64,000 bases of DNA from Agelas oroides (GCA_949130485.1 OX422186.1:10495771-10559770); one strand, 5' to 3'; numbered from the stretch's first letter, positions 40,119 through 52,443 are shown. The notes: generated by a model from the sequence alone, not told the origin. Made by a program: numbers and translations.

Positions 40119-42079
40119 ATGTACTCTGAGTGTCATGGAGCCAGTGAAGAAGGAGGTTCACAGCTCGAGATCGGCTCGGAATCCCCAGGGAGTAGCAGCG
40201 TTCATGATCCCCGCCTAGAGACTACAGACCACGTGGCTAGCCGCCACCCTGGACCAACACCTGGAGGTCAGTGCAGTACTTCCCTGGAGGCGGCTACTCG
40301 ACCAGAGGGGATGTCCAAGAACCAGTGGAAAAAATTACTGAAAGAGCAGCGGAGAAAAGAAGAGAGAAAGGAGTGGAAGTAAGTGCAGATTTATACACCC
40401 AATTATGCAAATTGGGTTTTTCCTGAGCTCAGCTGACAAGCCCCCTCCCGTACCCCTGAGTGAAGTACTGTACCATCTAACTCACACATGCATCCTCAGA
40501 AAAAGATATACATATATCTTACCCCTCTTAGGGAATTACACCATGCAAAAGTGCATGATGACGTCATTTTTATTGCAATAAAAAATCATGCACTCTTGCA
40601 TGCAAGCATGCTAAGGTGCTTGCCTGATTGATTTTCAGGTTGAACCACAGGAGAATTTCTAAGCAACAATTACTAAGGCATTAAACAATGGTAGAAAATT
40701 TTCAAACTTGGAGAAGAGAGGAGTGGCAATGTAATAGTGAGGTACAAAGAGAGGGGTGATTACAACTTCCTGGAAGTGATTTTCTGTCATGAAAGTGTCA
40801 CTGAATTGTGAAGTGTTTGACAATGAGGCTTGCTGCAGACAGGGATGTATGCACATATTTACCTACAGGAGAAAAATGAAAGAGAAGGATAGGGCAAAAA
40901 GGACAAAGAGGAAATTAGAAGGTCACCAAGCAGGTACCAGTACACTTGTAAGAGCCAAATTACCAGTAAAAATATTTGCCCAAATATGCACTTATAGGCT
41001 ATGGTGTGTGTGCAAGCAATGAATTGGTAAATTCTCTGTTTTACTTGAAGCCCTTCCACTTTCCAAGAAGAGGAAGCAAGTTGTGTTGGATGGAGGAGCT
41101 ACTTCAGTTAGAGTTGCCATTGACCTTGGCTATGAGCACCTCATGAATGATAAGGTGATGATGACCTTGGTTTGCATTATAACAAAAGACCTACTGCGTG
41201 TATATTAGCCGTAGACAAGTGCTTGACTTACCCACTGTGTTGTATCTTCCTCCATATTCAATCAATGTACAGGACATTGCTATGCTCATGAAACAATGCC
41301 AGCGGTGTTATGCCATGAATCGCAGGACTGACAATCCATTACAAGTATGCAAATATCAACAACAGCTCACAGCTTATATCTTCCATGAGATGCCCATGCT
41401 GTCAGCGTCATGACATTTTTTTAGTGTGATGTGTCTCTAAAGTCATTGCTCAGCTCTCATTTTATTGTGTGGTGACTGTTTGTTATACCATGTGCCACAT
41501 TATACTTCTTCCTACAGCTGTATATCACTAGTTTTGGTGGTCGCTGCAAGGAAAGGTTGGACTCGGCAACTCCAGGCTATGTAAAATGGAATGTGTGTAA
41601 TCTTCACTGTATTAAATACTGGCTACACCATGAAATTGACTTGTATCTTGTCTTGTGTGCAGGTCCACTTCAGCTCCTGTAGCTATATAGACCAGTTTGG
41701 CAGCAGTAATGTGGTTTTTCTTGCAGCTGAGTCTCCTAATATTCTCGCAGGTATGAACTTTTGAGGGGATCTTTTCTAGCCTAGTCCTCAGGTCCCTCCC
41801 TCTCTCCTTGGGGGGGGGCTGGGGACGAGGCTAATAGTATACTAGCACTAAGTAAATGACTCTCCCTTATGCTGTATAATGGCTTGGTATTGTATCAGCT
41901 GTCCTTTACTGTCATAGAAATCATGCATGTCTATTGACTATGTATTTTTTTCCCTTGCATGCACACACAAAGACTTGGATCCAGGCAAAGTGTACGTCAT
42001 TGGAGGTTTGGTGGACCATAACCATTATAAGGTGGGCTTGTAAATGGTGACATATTGGTATCTAGTTTTATCCTCATGT

Positions 42080-42115
<36 letters not shown>

Positions 42116-43275
42116 TTCAGGGACATTGCTACCAGTGTGCAGTTCAGAATGGGGTGGCCCATGCCCAGCTACCCATTTCCCAGTTCATAAAACTCAACTC
42201 CAGGAAAGTACTTGCTGTTAACCACGGTATGAAGGTTGTTTCCACTTCAGTGAGTCATGTTCGAAAGACAATGTACTTGATGCATCTTAACAGTGATCTT
42301 ACATTCTATAAAAACACCATGCACTGCAATGAAAAATTAAATGCTGAGTTTGCAGCAGCTATAGGCAAAGCCCGTGCCTGGAATATTTATCAATTTAGAG
42401 TGTATCCATGTATCCAATGTACGTGTATATCTGCGTCAGATCTAGCCACTGTACACTTCTACTGGATGTAACAAACATAACATCATACGTCTAACTCACG
42501 CTAATGTATGGGAGTCAATGGGGAAGCCTTGATGTAACAAAACATAATATTGAACAATAAAAAACTGAGCATTGGAGCTAGGAAGAAGGTACATATGTAT
42601 CAAGCAAAATGACGCATGTTGGGACCATAGTATAGTAGGAGTTCCTATTGGTTGGCATGTTGTCTGTTTCTCTCTTTCATTTTTACAGTTTTTGAGATTC
42701 TGTTAGGATTTCTGAAGCATAAGAATTGGGAGTTAGCATTCTATGAAGTTATACCACAGAGAAAGATTGAACCCAGCAGTACTCACCAAGACTTGCTCAC
42801 TGACCCCGACAGAAAGATTGAACCCAGCAGTACTCACCAAGACTCGCTCACTGACCTTGACAGAAAGATTGAACCCAGCAGTACTCACCAAGACTCGCTC
42901 ACTGACCTTGACAGAAAGATTGAACCCAGCAGTACTCACCAAGACTCGCTCACTGACCTTGACAGAAAGATTGAACCCAGCAATACTCACCAAGACTCGC
43001 TCACTGACTCTGACAGAAAGATTGAACCCAGCAGTACTCACCAAGACTCGCTCACTGATCCTGACAGAAAGATTGAACCCAGCAGTACTCACCAAGACTC
43101 GCTCACTGATCCTGACAGAAAGATTGAACCCAGCAGTACTCACCAAGACTCGCTCACTGACCCTGACAGTTCACCAAGAACCCAAGTACAGTTACAGGAT
43201 GAGACAGGCGGAGATGAAGAGGAAGAGACTGGACCTTGTCCTCCAGCTGATTGCAAGGAGGGAGGGTCAGACTGA
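40119..43275 (+). CDS. TRMT10A: TRMT10-type tRNA (guanine-9-N1)-methyltransferase, 9 exons, 471 aa
   Basis: SPOUT-class methyltransferase that modifies G9 of cytosolic tRNAs. Exons: 40119-40378, 40869-40933, 41051-41154, 41273-41344, 41518-41592, 41663-41750, 41973-42031, 42121-42226, 42689-43275; phases all agree. Matches to human TRMT10A: MSKNQWKKLLKEQRRKEERK, a lysine/arginine-rich helix, VAIDLGYEHLMNDK, QCQRCYAMNRRTDNP, LYITSFGG, VFLAAESPNIL, YVIGGLVDHNHYKG, AQLPISQFIKLNSRKVLAVNH, FEILLGFLKHKNWELAF, VIPQRK. The DHN and surrounding catalytic loop are intact. The ATG at 40119 has a good context (CCACCATG). The C-terminal exon adds eight 17-residue repeats (about residues 300-435) and an acidic end; human TRMT10A is 339 aa and has an acidic tail but no such repeats. 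Confidence 0.93.
42075..42114 (+). repeat. (TTG)n tract before TRMT10 exon 8
   Basis: About 12 TTG units lead into TTTTTCAG and exon 8, so the microsatellite makes up the polypyrimidine/U-rich part of the acceptor. Confidence 0.8.
42760..43167 (+). repeat. coding 51-bp tandem repeat, eight units
   Basis: Each unit encodes RKIEPSSTHQDSLTDxD, with x Pro, Leu or Ser. Only a few substitutions occur between units (one S to N, one S to L), so the expansion is recent or homogenised. Because 51 is a multiple of three, other frames on both strands are open too; those are shadows. Confidence 0.95.
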
Positions 43276-43891
43276 CTCTGAGTGTAGCTATCCTTCTCCC
43301 TTCCAGGCTTCTCTTTGGGACCAAGGCTGGTATACCTTAGGCTAGGTAGATATTTCAATTTTCAGTTGTTGTGTAACACCAAAACTACTATAACTGCCTA
43401 ACTGATTGAATCACCACACATGAAACAACTGGCATATGATTCAAACCAATGAGTCAGATGTACTATGCCTCTCATATCAGCCAATTTTCCTACCAGATGT
43501 GCAGAGTGTGTGGATGGAGTGTCTGTTACATGCATGGTTCCCTACAGCTGTCCACATTATGCATTGTCAAATACTCCAGCAGTTTCACTGTTCATCTTGC
43601 TTAACACACTAACATGCACAGTCAATCTGTTGTTTTTGGGGTTCAAAAAATCCCCAGCCAGTGGCCTGACCTAAAGTTGCAACTACACTGGCCTTTCATA
43701 CAACTTGATTACAAGTGAGGGAAGATTCAAACAAGGTAATGCAGTGAACCAGCTAGCTACTTGTTTGACAGGCTAAAGATAGATATTCTGAGAGGGCGGG
43801 GCATGGTATACTCCCACGTAATTTGCATGTGACAAATCATTTGCACGCTTCGAAGACTCGACTGGCAGTACAGTCAGACTGTCAGTGCAAC
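43276..43891. other. intergenic interval, TRMT10 to PLXDC A
   Basis: 616 bp holding the TRMT10 3' UTR and PLXDC A promoter. No canonical AATAAA was found near the TRMT10 stop, and no TATA box stands out. No mobile element was recognised. Confidence 0.5.
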
Positions 43892-46800
43892 ATGAAAGGA
43901 CAGACGCTAGTTCTCCTTGTTCTTGTGTACTCCATGTCCTTCATTTTTGTGGAGGGTGAGTTCATGCATGTCTGTATACTTGTCATATGTCTCTACTACA
44001 CCACCTGAGGCACCTTGTCTTTCGAGCTCTCACAACAATATAGCCCAGAAACATATGGGATGGTAAACGTGTCACAGGGAAGAGTTGCGAGCCAGACTGA
44101 ATGAAATTTCAGCAGTACAGCCAAACAGCCACCTTTCGCCTTGATGGAAGCTTCTTTGTAGCTCTCACCATTTGTAGGGGATCAATGTAACAACACCCCT
44201 TTGTCTGTGTTTTGCATGTAGCTGCACCCTGCCTGCCTGCCACCCTCGGGAAGTGAATACTTAGCAGGGGCGGAGATATAGGGGGGGCTCAGGCCCTCCC
44301 ACTTTTCAGATTGGGGGGGGGTTAGGGTTAGGCTCAGCCTCCCCCCCCCAGAGGTCGAAATAAGGTTTATTGAATGTCTGGTCCTATGTCCTAGCACTTT
44401 CGATGTTGAGTGGTCATTTTTACAATCTGTCTGGACATGCTTGTCACAGTCATCCAATTTTATATATGTATATACCTGTACAATAACTGTATATAACCTT
44501 TAGCCCGACGCGCATGCACAGAAATCAACACGCGGTTACGACAAATTGATTTCCGATTTTGAGTCGTGCGTGTGGCCCATCGATAGCTTGGTTTGAAATG
44601 AACCCACTTTACGCTGGAAATAGTCAGAAGAGAAGGTTATCTGTTACCAACTTGAGCTCGGTACATACAATGTACTTACGGTTGAGGGCTGGTAACATTC
44701 TGTTGCTAATGGCTTGTGTTTAAATGAAGTGTGAGCCCATTGTGTACATGTATTTGTTATAAATCTATCTTATCTTCTTAACGTACAGGCATTGAGTACA
44801 GTGGCCCCCACACTCCCTCAGTGAAGTTTGGAGGGTATGAACACTTCATCCCTGACCATCTTTCTCGTGTTGCTCGACAAAATTCTATAGTGAGTAGTCA
44901 TAACATGCAGTTTTGCATCAGCATCCCTGAATCCATGTGTGGGCAGGATGGGTGAATGGGGGATGTATAGACACATTAGTCACCAGTCTCGAGGTTGAAA
45001 CCTGTGGCTACTTGTCACAACATAAGACTATCACCGAACCATGAACACACCTTGACAGGCAGACATACCATAACCAACAATGACAAAAACAGGCAACGTT
45101 GGAACAGCTAGCTGCAAGGTAGACCAGCTGTGGTTTTGCTAAGCTGCCTCGAGTGAAGGGTACGCATGCAAGGCAGCTCACATGCTGTAGAGGTCAGCAG
45201 ATCTTCTCTAAGCTGGCCAACAAAAGGACTGTGCATGACAGACGACGCAGGCTGCTCATAGACTAGACAGGTGGTCTCTTCAAAGTTAGTTTTCACCTTG
45301 GACGAAGGCTCTGCTTTTGTTCTGAAGCTGTTAAGGTTAGGTAGACCCCACGACTAATGAATTTAGTGCAGAGGCTTGGTAAGAGTGTGATATATGTTAG
45401 TGCATAGGCCTCATTCCCAGGCTCCTCCCATAATGTATGTAAAGTCCCTGTTTTTCATGACTATGTGACCCAGAGTCTGGGAATGAGGCTAGGCTTAATT
45501 GGTAGTAGCGACTGTTGACATTGGCAGGAGCGACTGTTGACATTGGCATACATTGTAAAGTGTAGCCAAGTAGCCCCATTCCCAGTCCTTCATACCCCCA
45601 GCTTCATCCTGCTTTCCATACTGCAAGCAATGTGTGCCGGAGGTGTGGGAGGATGGGAACGAGGCTGGTAGCCAAGTGCATAGCTTGCAAGAAAGTGATA
45701 ACGTGTCAGAAGGCTTTGCTATAGTAACAGTTCATACTACTTGAAGGTACTTAAGGTACGTCCTTATGTGGTCATTGTTGTGGTAATACACAACTGTATG
45801 CTAACTAATTTCATGGAAGTTAGGTCATGAAACTTGAACCCTGTGTTTACCATAGTTGGTATGTATTGCATGTGACAGGACATGCTTCCGTTGGCCATGG
45901 CATTACATACAAACCCATGAAGGTACTAATTTTATTTTACCGCTGTTGGACATACAAACCCATGAAGGTACTAATTTTATTTTACCACTGTTGGACTGCC
46001 AAAATTACTGCAAACATCCTTCAAAGGGGTGTTTAGTTGCATGTTTGTCATTTGTGGCTTTCGTATTTTGATTTGGACAAGTACCTATAAGTCCTCTCCA
46101 TTTATTCCCAACTGTGCTAGCCAGTGGTTCTCAATATTTGGACACTGAACTGTAGAGCGTTTGATCTGAGCAATAATGCTGCGATGATACCACAGAGAGT
46201 GACCTGATATGGTCAAACATCTGGTAGGCAGTGCTTAGTGCAAAGGTGTAATAAAGCATAGTGCAAAGGTGTAATAAAGCATTGTGCAAACACGTACCAG
46301 ATCATGGCTTGGGAAAACACTGGACTTACTTCACAGCTAGCTGTTAGTGATATGCCAACTTGTAACTTGTTCTCCGGCTCCACACCCCTTGCTTGCTCTG
46401 GTTCCCTCGCTTGCAGTTCTCCGGCTCCTACCACACCCCTTGCTTGCTCTGGTTCCCTCGCTTGCAGTTCTCCAGCTCCACACCCCTTGCTTGCTCTGGT
46501 TCCCTCGCTTGCAGTTCTCCGGCTCCTACCACACCCCTTGCTTGCTCTGGTTCCCTCGCTTGCAGTTCTCCGGCTCCACACCCCTTGCTTGCTCTGGTTC
46601 CCTCGCTTGCAGTTCTCCGGCTCCAACCCCCTTGCTTGCAGTATGACAAGCGATGAAGCTGGGGGTGTATGAGCCTGGGAATGAGGTTATCACATTCTAT
46701 CTTGATCATTCTCTTCTCTCTGGCATCTCTGCATCCTCATACCTACAGCCACAAAACACCACGATACAGGATAACCATGTCTACTATCAGTCTGTCTACT

Positions 46801-46897
46801 ACACCCCTGGTGCCACAGCTAACTTCTTTTGGAGGGACATCACGGGAGCATCAGACGTGGTTACCGTCTCTCTATCCAATGGATCCAGACTTTTTAC

Positions 46898-46933
<36 letters not shown>

Positions 46934-49739
46934 CATGTGACTTAGATGACCACTCTTCTCTGCCACAGTTTGCAAGGCTCCCCTTCCAGTTCCCCTACTA
47001 TGGTCATCTGATCAACACAGTCGCAGTCACCACCGGAGGTATACCTACATGTAGCCTCGTCCCCAGCCTCAGCTGGAATGAGGCTGATCTTCATGTGCAT
47101 GTGAAGACTGATTAAATTTTGTAGCACACGGTAACGTACACTCAAAGAGTAGCAAAAGTGTAACAAACTTCACCTGAATGTTTCAAAGAATGATAAACAT
47201 TGGACTGTCATGGTAGTTGGCAATGTTTTGATCACACCCTGGTAAGCATTTACAGGCAACATTTTATGCCTGAAAATATCACATTGTTTGGCCAACTACT
47301 GTACTAGTCCAAGGTGTAGTGTTCATTGAATTTTGTTGCTGCTGGTAAGCAGAATATATTTATATAGACGACTGTTTGTCTGAAAATGGCTCATCAGGAG
47401 GCTGACATACAAGTGTTCTGTGCTCACGCACACACACACACACACACACACGCACACACACCAGGGTTCCTGTTCACTGGAACATTCTACGATCCACGAA
47501 TAATCCATCTCACGCAAACTATTGCCCCCCTCCTGGCCGACTTCAACCCTGGTCTCAACCTCTCTGCAACAATACTCATCCGCAACACTTGTAAGTGCAT
47601 AGCTTTGAGGATAGTGCACTGTTTAGTGAGAGACGCGCAGTGAAGTTCCTCCCTCTCTTGTCCTCTTCCTCCCTCACATAGCCAGTGTCTTCACAGTGCA
47701 GTGGGATGGTGTGCACAATCGTGATCACGTTGACGGTGTGTTGATGTGATGTGCCATGTGTAATGTTTGATTGACACTAATTTCACTGACTCTCCCCCCT
47801 CCCTCTCCCTCCCTTCCTCTCCTTCCTTCCCTCTTCCGCCCCCCTCCCTCTCCCTCCCTTCCTCTCCTTCCTTCCCTCTTCCTCCCTCCTCCCTCTCCCT
47901 CTCTTTTTCCCTTCTTCATCCCCCTCTCCTCCCTCCTCCCTCTCCCTCTCTTTCTCCCTTCTTCATCCCCCTCTCCTCCCTCCTCCCTCCTCCCTCTCCC
48001 TCTCCCTCTCCCTCTCCCTCTCCCTCTCCCTCTCCCTCTCCCTCTCCCTCTCCCTCTCCCTCTCCCTCTCCCTCTCCCTCTCCCTCTCCCTCTCCCTCTC
48101 CCTCTCCCTCTCCCTCTCCCTCTCCCTCTCCCTCTCCCTCTCCCTCTCCCTCTCCCTCTCCCTCTCCCTCTCCCTCTCTTTCTCATCCCCCTCTCCCTCA
48201 CACTAGATGGCCCGTTCACCTTCCAAGTCAGTCTCTTCCCGACAGGAGTGATACACTTTGCATACAGAGAGGTGAGCAGACAGTGCTTTCCTCGACCATT
48301 TGCGTCACTTGTTAGATACATTGTGCCTTTTCTCACAGCATATTTCTGTGAACGCATGCACTTCTCTTTTGTTACACAATATACCTCCTCTGCTCACAGC
48401 AACATACCTTCCCTGTCTTGCCCCCTCTCATTCCTCCTTCATGCACCCCCACCCCAATCACACCCCCAGATCCCCCTTCCTGTCAGCCAGATCAACAATG
48501 ACAACCACCCAGTAGACGTGGGTCTCTCCGACTCTTTTTACATTGATCGGAATTTCCCAAACCGATTTGGCAGAAATAGTAGGTCAACTGAACTGTATTT
48601 ACAACAATTCTAAGATGCCATTTAATTTTTATCACCCATGTGCACAGTGGGGCTAAGCAATTGGTTTTGTCTATTAGTGTTTTAGCCGCTAAAAAGGTCA
48701 TGCACACGACAATCAATGCTATTTTAGTACACCTGAAATTATTAAAATATCTAGCCTTGTTTCTACCCCATGTGGGAGCCGAAAATCTTGCAAGTGACAA
48801 AAAACTGAGCAGGAGCTTGGAAACGAGGCTGGGAATATTAACTAGACCTTACGGCTAAAGAGATACTCGGTCCACTGTCAAAAGAGATAGGCCTGGACAC
48901 CTTGTACATATTATTACTTCAAACTTGGTTCTAGCTATTTACCTAATTCATACGATCACTGTGTATTGTGTTGATTTTATATGTGTTTGCTGCTGCAGTC
49001 ACAGTGAGGACAGTGTACAAGTACAGTGTTTATATGTGTTTGCTGCAGTCACAGTGAGGACAGTGTATGAGTACCACAGAATACGGCTCAATGCCTCCGA
49101 CAACCTAGCCAACAGTGCCTATGTACTCACCCCACTGCCAAGTAAGTTGCACTACATACGCACCATGCATAGTCATATGGCACACAACCTGTCCATATAC
49201 ATCATACAATATGCACATTACATATTCTTGTACATGCACACTCAGATCACTCAGTATGCATACTTGCTCTAGTTTCGGTCCCAGACCCCAAACCAACCCC
49301 AGTGCGGATCGCTTTCAGTATACTGAAAGTGATAAGATGCGCCGGATGAGGTCTGGGGACGAGACTATACTTGCTCCACCCACACTTTGTGCAGTATCTT
49401 CAGCGCATGAGAAACTCTAATGCAAGCCTAATACACTCAACAGCGGCCACTGTCTAAACGATGGCACTGAGTGTATAATAGTGTCAGACACCCTGCATGT
49501 TTGTGCATGTGGTAAACATCAAGTTCAGGGTTCAAAAAATAACCTCTAGAGCACAACTAGCTTCATTCCCAGGCTCTTATGCATAGGCCTTGGAATGAGG
49601 CTAGAGCACATGTTATCTTGAAGTCACAATATGAAACTGATTTTTAGTATCAATCTTAGATGAATTCACCATCATTGCAAAGAAAGTGCAGTAGTGAGTC
49701 ACACACACATGTACTCACACATGCACAACACACACATAC

Positions 49740-49824
<85 letters not shown>

Positions 49825-51698
49825 TGTATTCAAGCTAGATCATGTAACAAATGTGCCCAGATTTCCATGGACAGTTCCTTTGTGTGTGGGTGGTGTGACC
49901 GCTTGCAAAGGTACGCAGGACATACAGTAGCCATTCTACTCTACTTCACTAACATTACGGCCACATAGATGTACTTAGTTTACTTGCTGAAAGGCCACAC
50001 TGCAGGGTTGTGCTGCCTGTAAGACAGTTTTGAAGTGATTGCTTTATCTTGTTATAAGTCTTCAGAGGGAAAGATTACTCTGCCATAGAATTTAGCCAGG
50101 ATGGACAAATACGTGGATGGTGAATGTTTCCATTGTCAACACAAAGTGTGGTCGGTGGCAGGAGGCATCTTGCACAAAAAAAAACAGAAGCGTTCATATT
50201 GTAACATACAGAAATTATCAGAAACCCGGTACTAGTCTCAGAACCAGACCCTGATTCTTGTACATAAGAGCCTGGTGCAATGTTTTTCTTCCCTTCACAA
50301 GAGCCCAAGGGTAGACATTCAGATACACGTACTTTTGAACATATATACTCACGTAACTGTGCCCTTGTGTACAAGTTGGTATGAGCTGGTAGACCAATAG
50401 TCTGAGCATGGGGAAAAGATTTGGAGTGAGAGACTGCCAGGCTGTAGCACCAACGTGAAGGTGGTTGAGAGTGAAGGATGCTCATGTTTAGTAACTGCAT
50501 TACTGCATTATCTATTAGGTGTTCAGATGGAATTGACCGACGCGCACAAGAGTGGGTACAATCCGGCTGTTTGAGTTCTGTAAGTTTGAACATCAAAGTA
50601 TTCTACATTATAAGTGACCTTTGAACCCAGACATATGGGCCCCACACAATATGCTTGTTGCCTTCAAGTCCCCAAGTGATGTTATGAAACACCTCTAACC
50701 AGATTTACCCAATGATGCTGAAGAATCTGGCTGTTAGTTTTTATGATGGTTGCAGATAGCCTTGTACCCAGGCTCTTTCTCGTGGAAACAAGCCTAAGTG
50801 TGAGGCCAGGCCTGTAGGAACCAGTGATTGTTGTCAAGAGTGCATGATGTTTAAAGAATGACATCATTATCCATTATCCTGTTATTGTCTGTGGATGATA
50901 ATGTGCTTGACGTCTGCTAGGTGTGCATGTCAAGTGACTGCCACTGTGTCTTTCTTCTCTCCTGCAGGCCGTCACAACATGTGAGTGACCGGCAACTTCT
51001 CCTATCTTACCCTCCTCTAAATAAAAATCATTAAAAAAACAAAAACTATTTAACATGAAGAATGCTCCGGTATGTATGCACATACACATGCAGTACACTA
51101 GCACCCACTTCTACTATTGGTACTGTACCTAGTATGTGGAAGTCTAATGGACTCCTGTAAGCAGCAATGTCCTACACTTACTCCATGTCTCTATATCCAC
51201 AAGGTTCACTGACGCAGGGTCCACTGACGCAAGGGCCTCTATCCGTTGGGGGTGTTGTAGGGGTTGTTCTGGGAGGACTGGTGTTCTTGGCACTGCTGGT
51301 CTTCATAGCAATCTGCGTGGGTGTCGTCTTGTACGGCTACAAACATCCTACTTCTAAGATTGGGCTCTTCATGATTGACGTATGTGTAACCTATACTTGT
51401 TATATATGTGTTTAGAAAGTAGAAATCCTTGCCTCGTGATCAGCTGAAAATGAGACCTTTTGTTGCTATGAGGCAAAAGGGGCAGCTGTTGTAGCTCATG
51501 GTAGAGCACTCAAGCCATGAGTCCTAGGTTCAATTCCCAGCAACTGCCAGCTTTTTTCTCTTTCCTCTATTATATACTATAGTATGAATCATACGACTTT
51601 CTGTACACTATTAGCACCGCCCTAAAGCCTTCTCCTTGAACAAGACTGCATCATACAATGTGGAGAGTGGGAAAGCTGTGCTGGATGAAAAGCAGTGA
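43892..51698 (+). CDS. PLXDC: plexin-domain-containing protein, copy A, 14 exons, 417 aa
   Basis: Type I membrane protein of the PLXDC1/2 (TEM7) family, cell-surface receptors known for binding PEDF and extracellular-matrix ligands. Exons: 43892-43955, 44789-44889, 46749-46898, 46969-47038, 47465-47590, 47682-47735, 48207-48271, 48470-48578, 49049-49141, 49823-49910, 50519-50579, 50968-50980, 51204-51379, 51615-51698; phases agree. It has a signal peptide ([17 protein letters not shown]). The ectodomain includes [51 protein letters not shown] and [13 protein letters not shown]-type Cys module follows ([33 protein letters not shown]). Then come one TM helix ([17 protein letters not shown]) and the PLXDC juxtamembrane motif [14 protein letters not shown]. 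Exon 12 is a 13-nt microexon. It is a tandem duplicate of copy B. Confidence 0.9.
45404..45494. mobile_element. hairpin MITE copy
   Basis: GCATAGGCCTCATTCCCAGG pairs with the later TCTGGGAATGAGGCTAGGC. It lies in intron 2 of PLXDC A. Confidence 0.65.
45571..45667. mobile_element. hairpin MITE with 9-bp target duplication
   Basis: Starts TAGCCCCATTCCCAG and ends GGGAACGAGGCTG with the loop CCATACTGCAAGCAA. GTAGCCAAG flanks both sides (45562-45570 and 45668-45676). Confidence 0.85.
45929..46015. repeat. 44-bp direct duplication
   Basis: The block acatacaaacccatgaaggt with its continuation to ccactgttgg occurs twice in a row with one mismatch, in PLXDC A intron 2. The first half of the unit also occurs just upstream. 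Confidence 0.75.
46372..46690. repeat. 43-47-bp tandem repeat grown inside a hairpin MITE
   Basis: About 5.5 units of TTCTCCGGCTCCACACCCCT-TGCTTGCTCTGGTTCCCTCGCTTGCAG end in CTTGCAGTATGACAAGCG and GAGCCTGGGAATGAGG, the loop and right arm of the hairpin family. The array seems to derive from the element's left arm. Each unit ends in a TTGCAG acceptor-like word, just upstream of exon 3. Confidence 0.75.
46899..46931 (+). repeat. (GT)n forming the exon 3 donor, PLXDC A
   Basis: Exon 3 ends TTTTTACG and the 70-nt intron begins directly with about 16 GT units. The paralogue has the same arrangement at 55359-55392. Confidence 0.9.
47771..48185. repeat. CCCTCT-rich tract with a (CTCCCT)n core
   Basis: Pyrimidine tract of about 410 bp with more than 30 uninterrupted CCCTCT hexamers (about 47985-48178), just before the exon 7 acceptor of PLXDC A. 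The 280-aa Leu/Pro ORF and Arg/Gly ORF on the other strand are artefacts of this repeat. PLXDC B has only a short CTCC-rich stretch in the same intron. Confidence 0.92.
49270..49367. mobile_element. hairpin MITE with 9-bp target duplication
   Basis: Starts TAGTTTCGGTCCCAGACC and ends GGTCTGGGGACGAGACTA; the centre is TTTCAGTATACTGAAA. TACTTGCTC flanks both sides (49261-49269 and 49368-49376). The terminal sequence differs in several bases from the common copies, so this is a subfamily. Confidence 0.85.
49742..49822 (+). repeat. (CA)n forming the exon 10 acceptor, PLXDC A
   Basis: About 38 CA units end in CACAG followed by exon 10 (ACTGTATTC). The paralogue shows the same at 59219-59244 with about 12 units. 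Confidence 0.9.
51460..51575 (+). mobile_element. tRNA-derived SINE arm
   Basis: TGTAGCTCATGGTAGAGC then AGGTTCAATTCCCAGC resemble tRNA A and B boxes. The tail cttttttctctttcctctat matches the other SINE arms in the window. It lies in the last intron of PLXDC A. Confidence 0.6.
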
Positions 51699-52443
51699 AG
51701 AAATAGACTGCAGTATTGCAAGATGATGCAGTTCTATAATATTTTGATTATGTACAGGGTTTATCGTGTTTGTGCCTAGCCTAACAAAACTATTAGAATG
51801 CATTCACACATCTATATATATATATATATAGTAGTAACTATTGTATTTCTTTTTATGGCACCAAACATTTACCGTGTACCTGACTGTACGTAATTACTGA
51901 ACAAAGTTGCTATTATATGTAGCACAAAGATGTTCTCTCAGACTGGTTATACTTTACTTACTCTTAAGAATTGAAGGGCATTATTCCTAACTAATTTTCC
52001 AGGTTGACAAAACTCCTGGACGTGCAGCTAGCCTCTGTACTGTCAGACTAGTACTATGGTACATAGCTTGCTAGTCTATCAAGCTAGACCATCTCTCACC
52101 CTCCAGAAAAGTGAGAGACCAGAAAGGTACATCCAGAAGTTTCACCAAACATTAGGCAGTTGCTACACTATGATTTGCATGGTGGCTGTACTTGTTGATT
52201 GCTCAAAAGAATTTGTGAGAGGTACGCACATGCAAATGTGCTGCCAAAGAACATCATGCACACGAATCCATTCAAGTGTTGGCTGTACCTAGTACCTTAC
52301 AGGAACTCGTTACCGTGGAAACAAGAATGAAAGTGGGCGGATATGATTCCTTAGCCCCACCCACATCCTTTATCTGGCTTCACATCTGGACTCCCTTCGG
52401 ACCGAACGAGACGACGGTCACACTGTTCTGCTAGCACTGCGCG
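51699..52443. other. intergenic interval between PLXDC A and B
   Basis: Contains (TA)n at 51814-51829, one isolated unit of the 32-bp repeat that is expanded in PLXDC B intron 8 (about 52078-52108), and the PLXDC B promoter. No other gene was recognised. Confidence 0.6.

Noticed and set aside
42743..43345. Two further ORFs across the TRMT10 repeat (200 aa plus, 137 aa minus)
   Set aside because: The 51-bp unit keeps all its frames open. Only the frame continuing from the methyltransferase domain has homology.
44308..44332. Telomere-like TTAGGG motif (gggttagggttagg)
   Set aside because: Fewer than three units inside a G-rich stretch; no array.
47725..48613. Long ORFs (280-aa Leu/Pro and 210-aa Arg/Gly)
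   Set aside because: They are frames of a CCCTCT hexamer repeat inside a PLXDC A intron; open because a six-base repeat has no stop in these frames.
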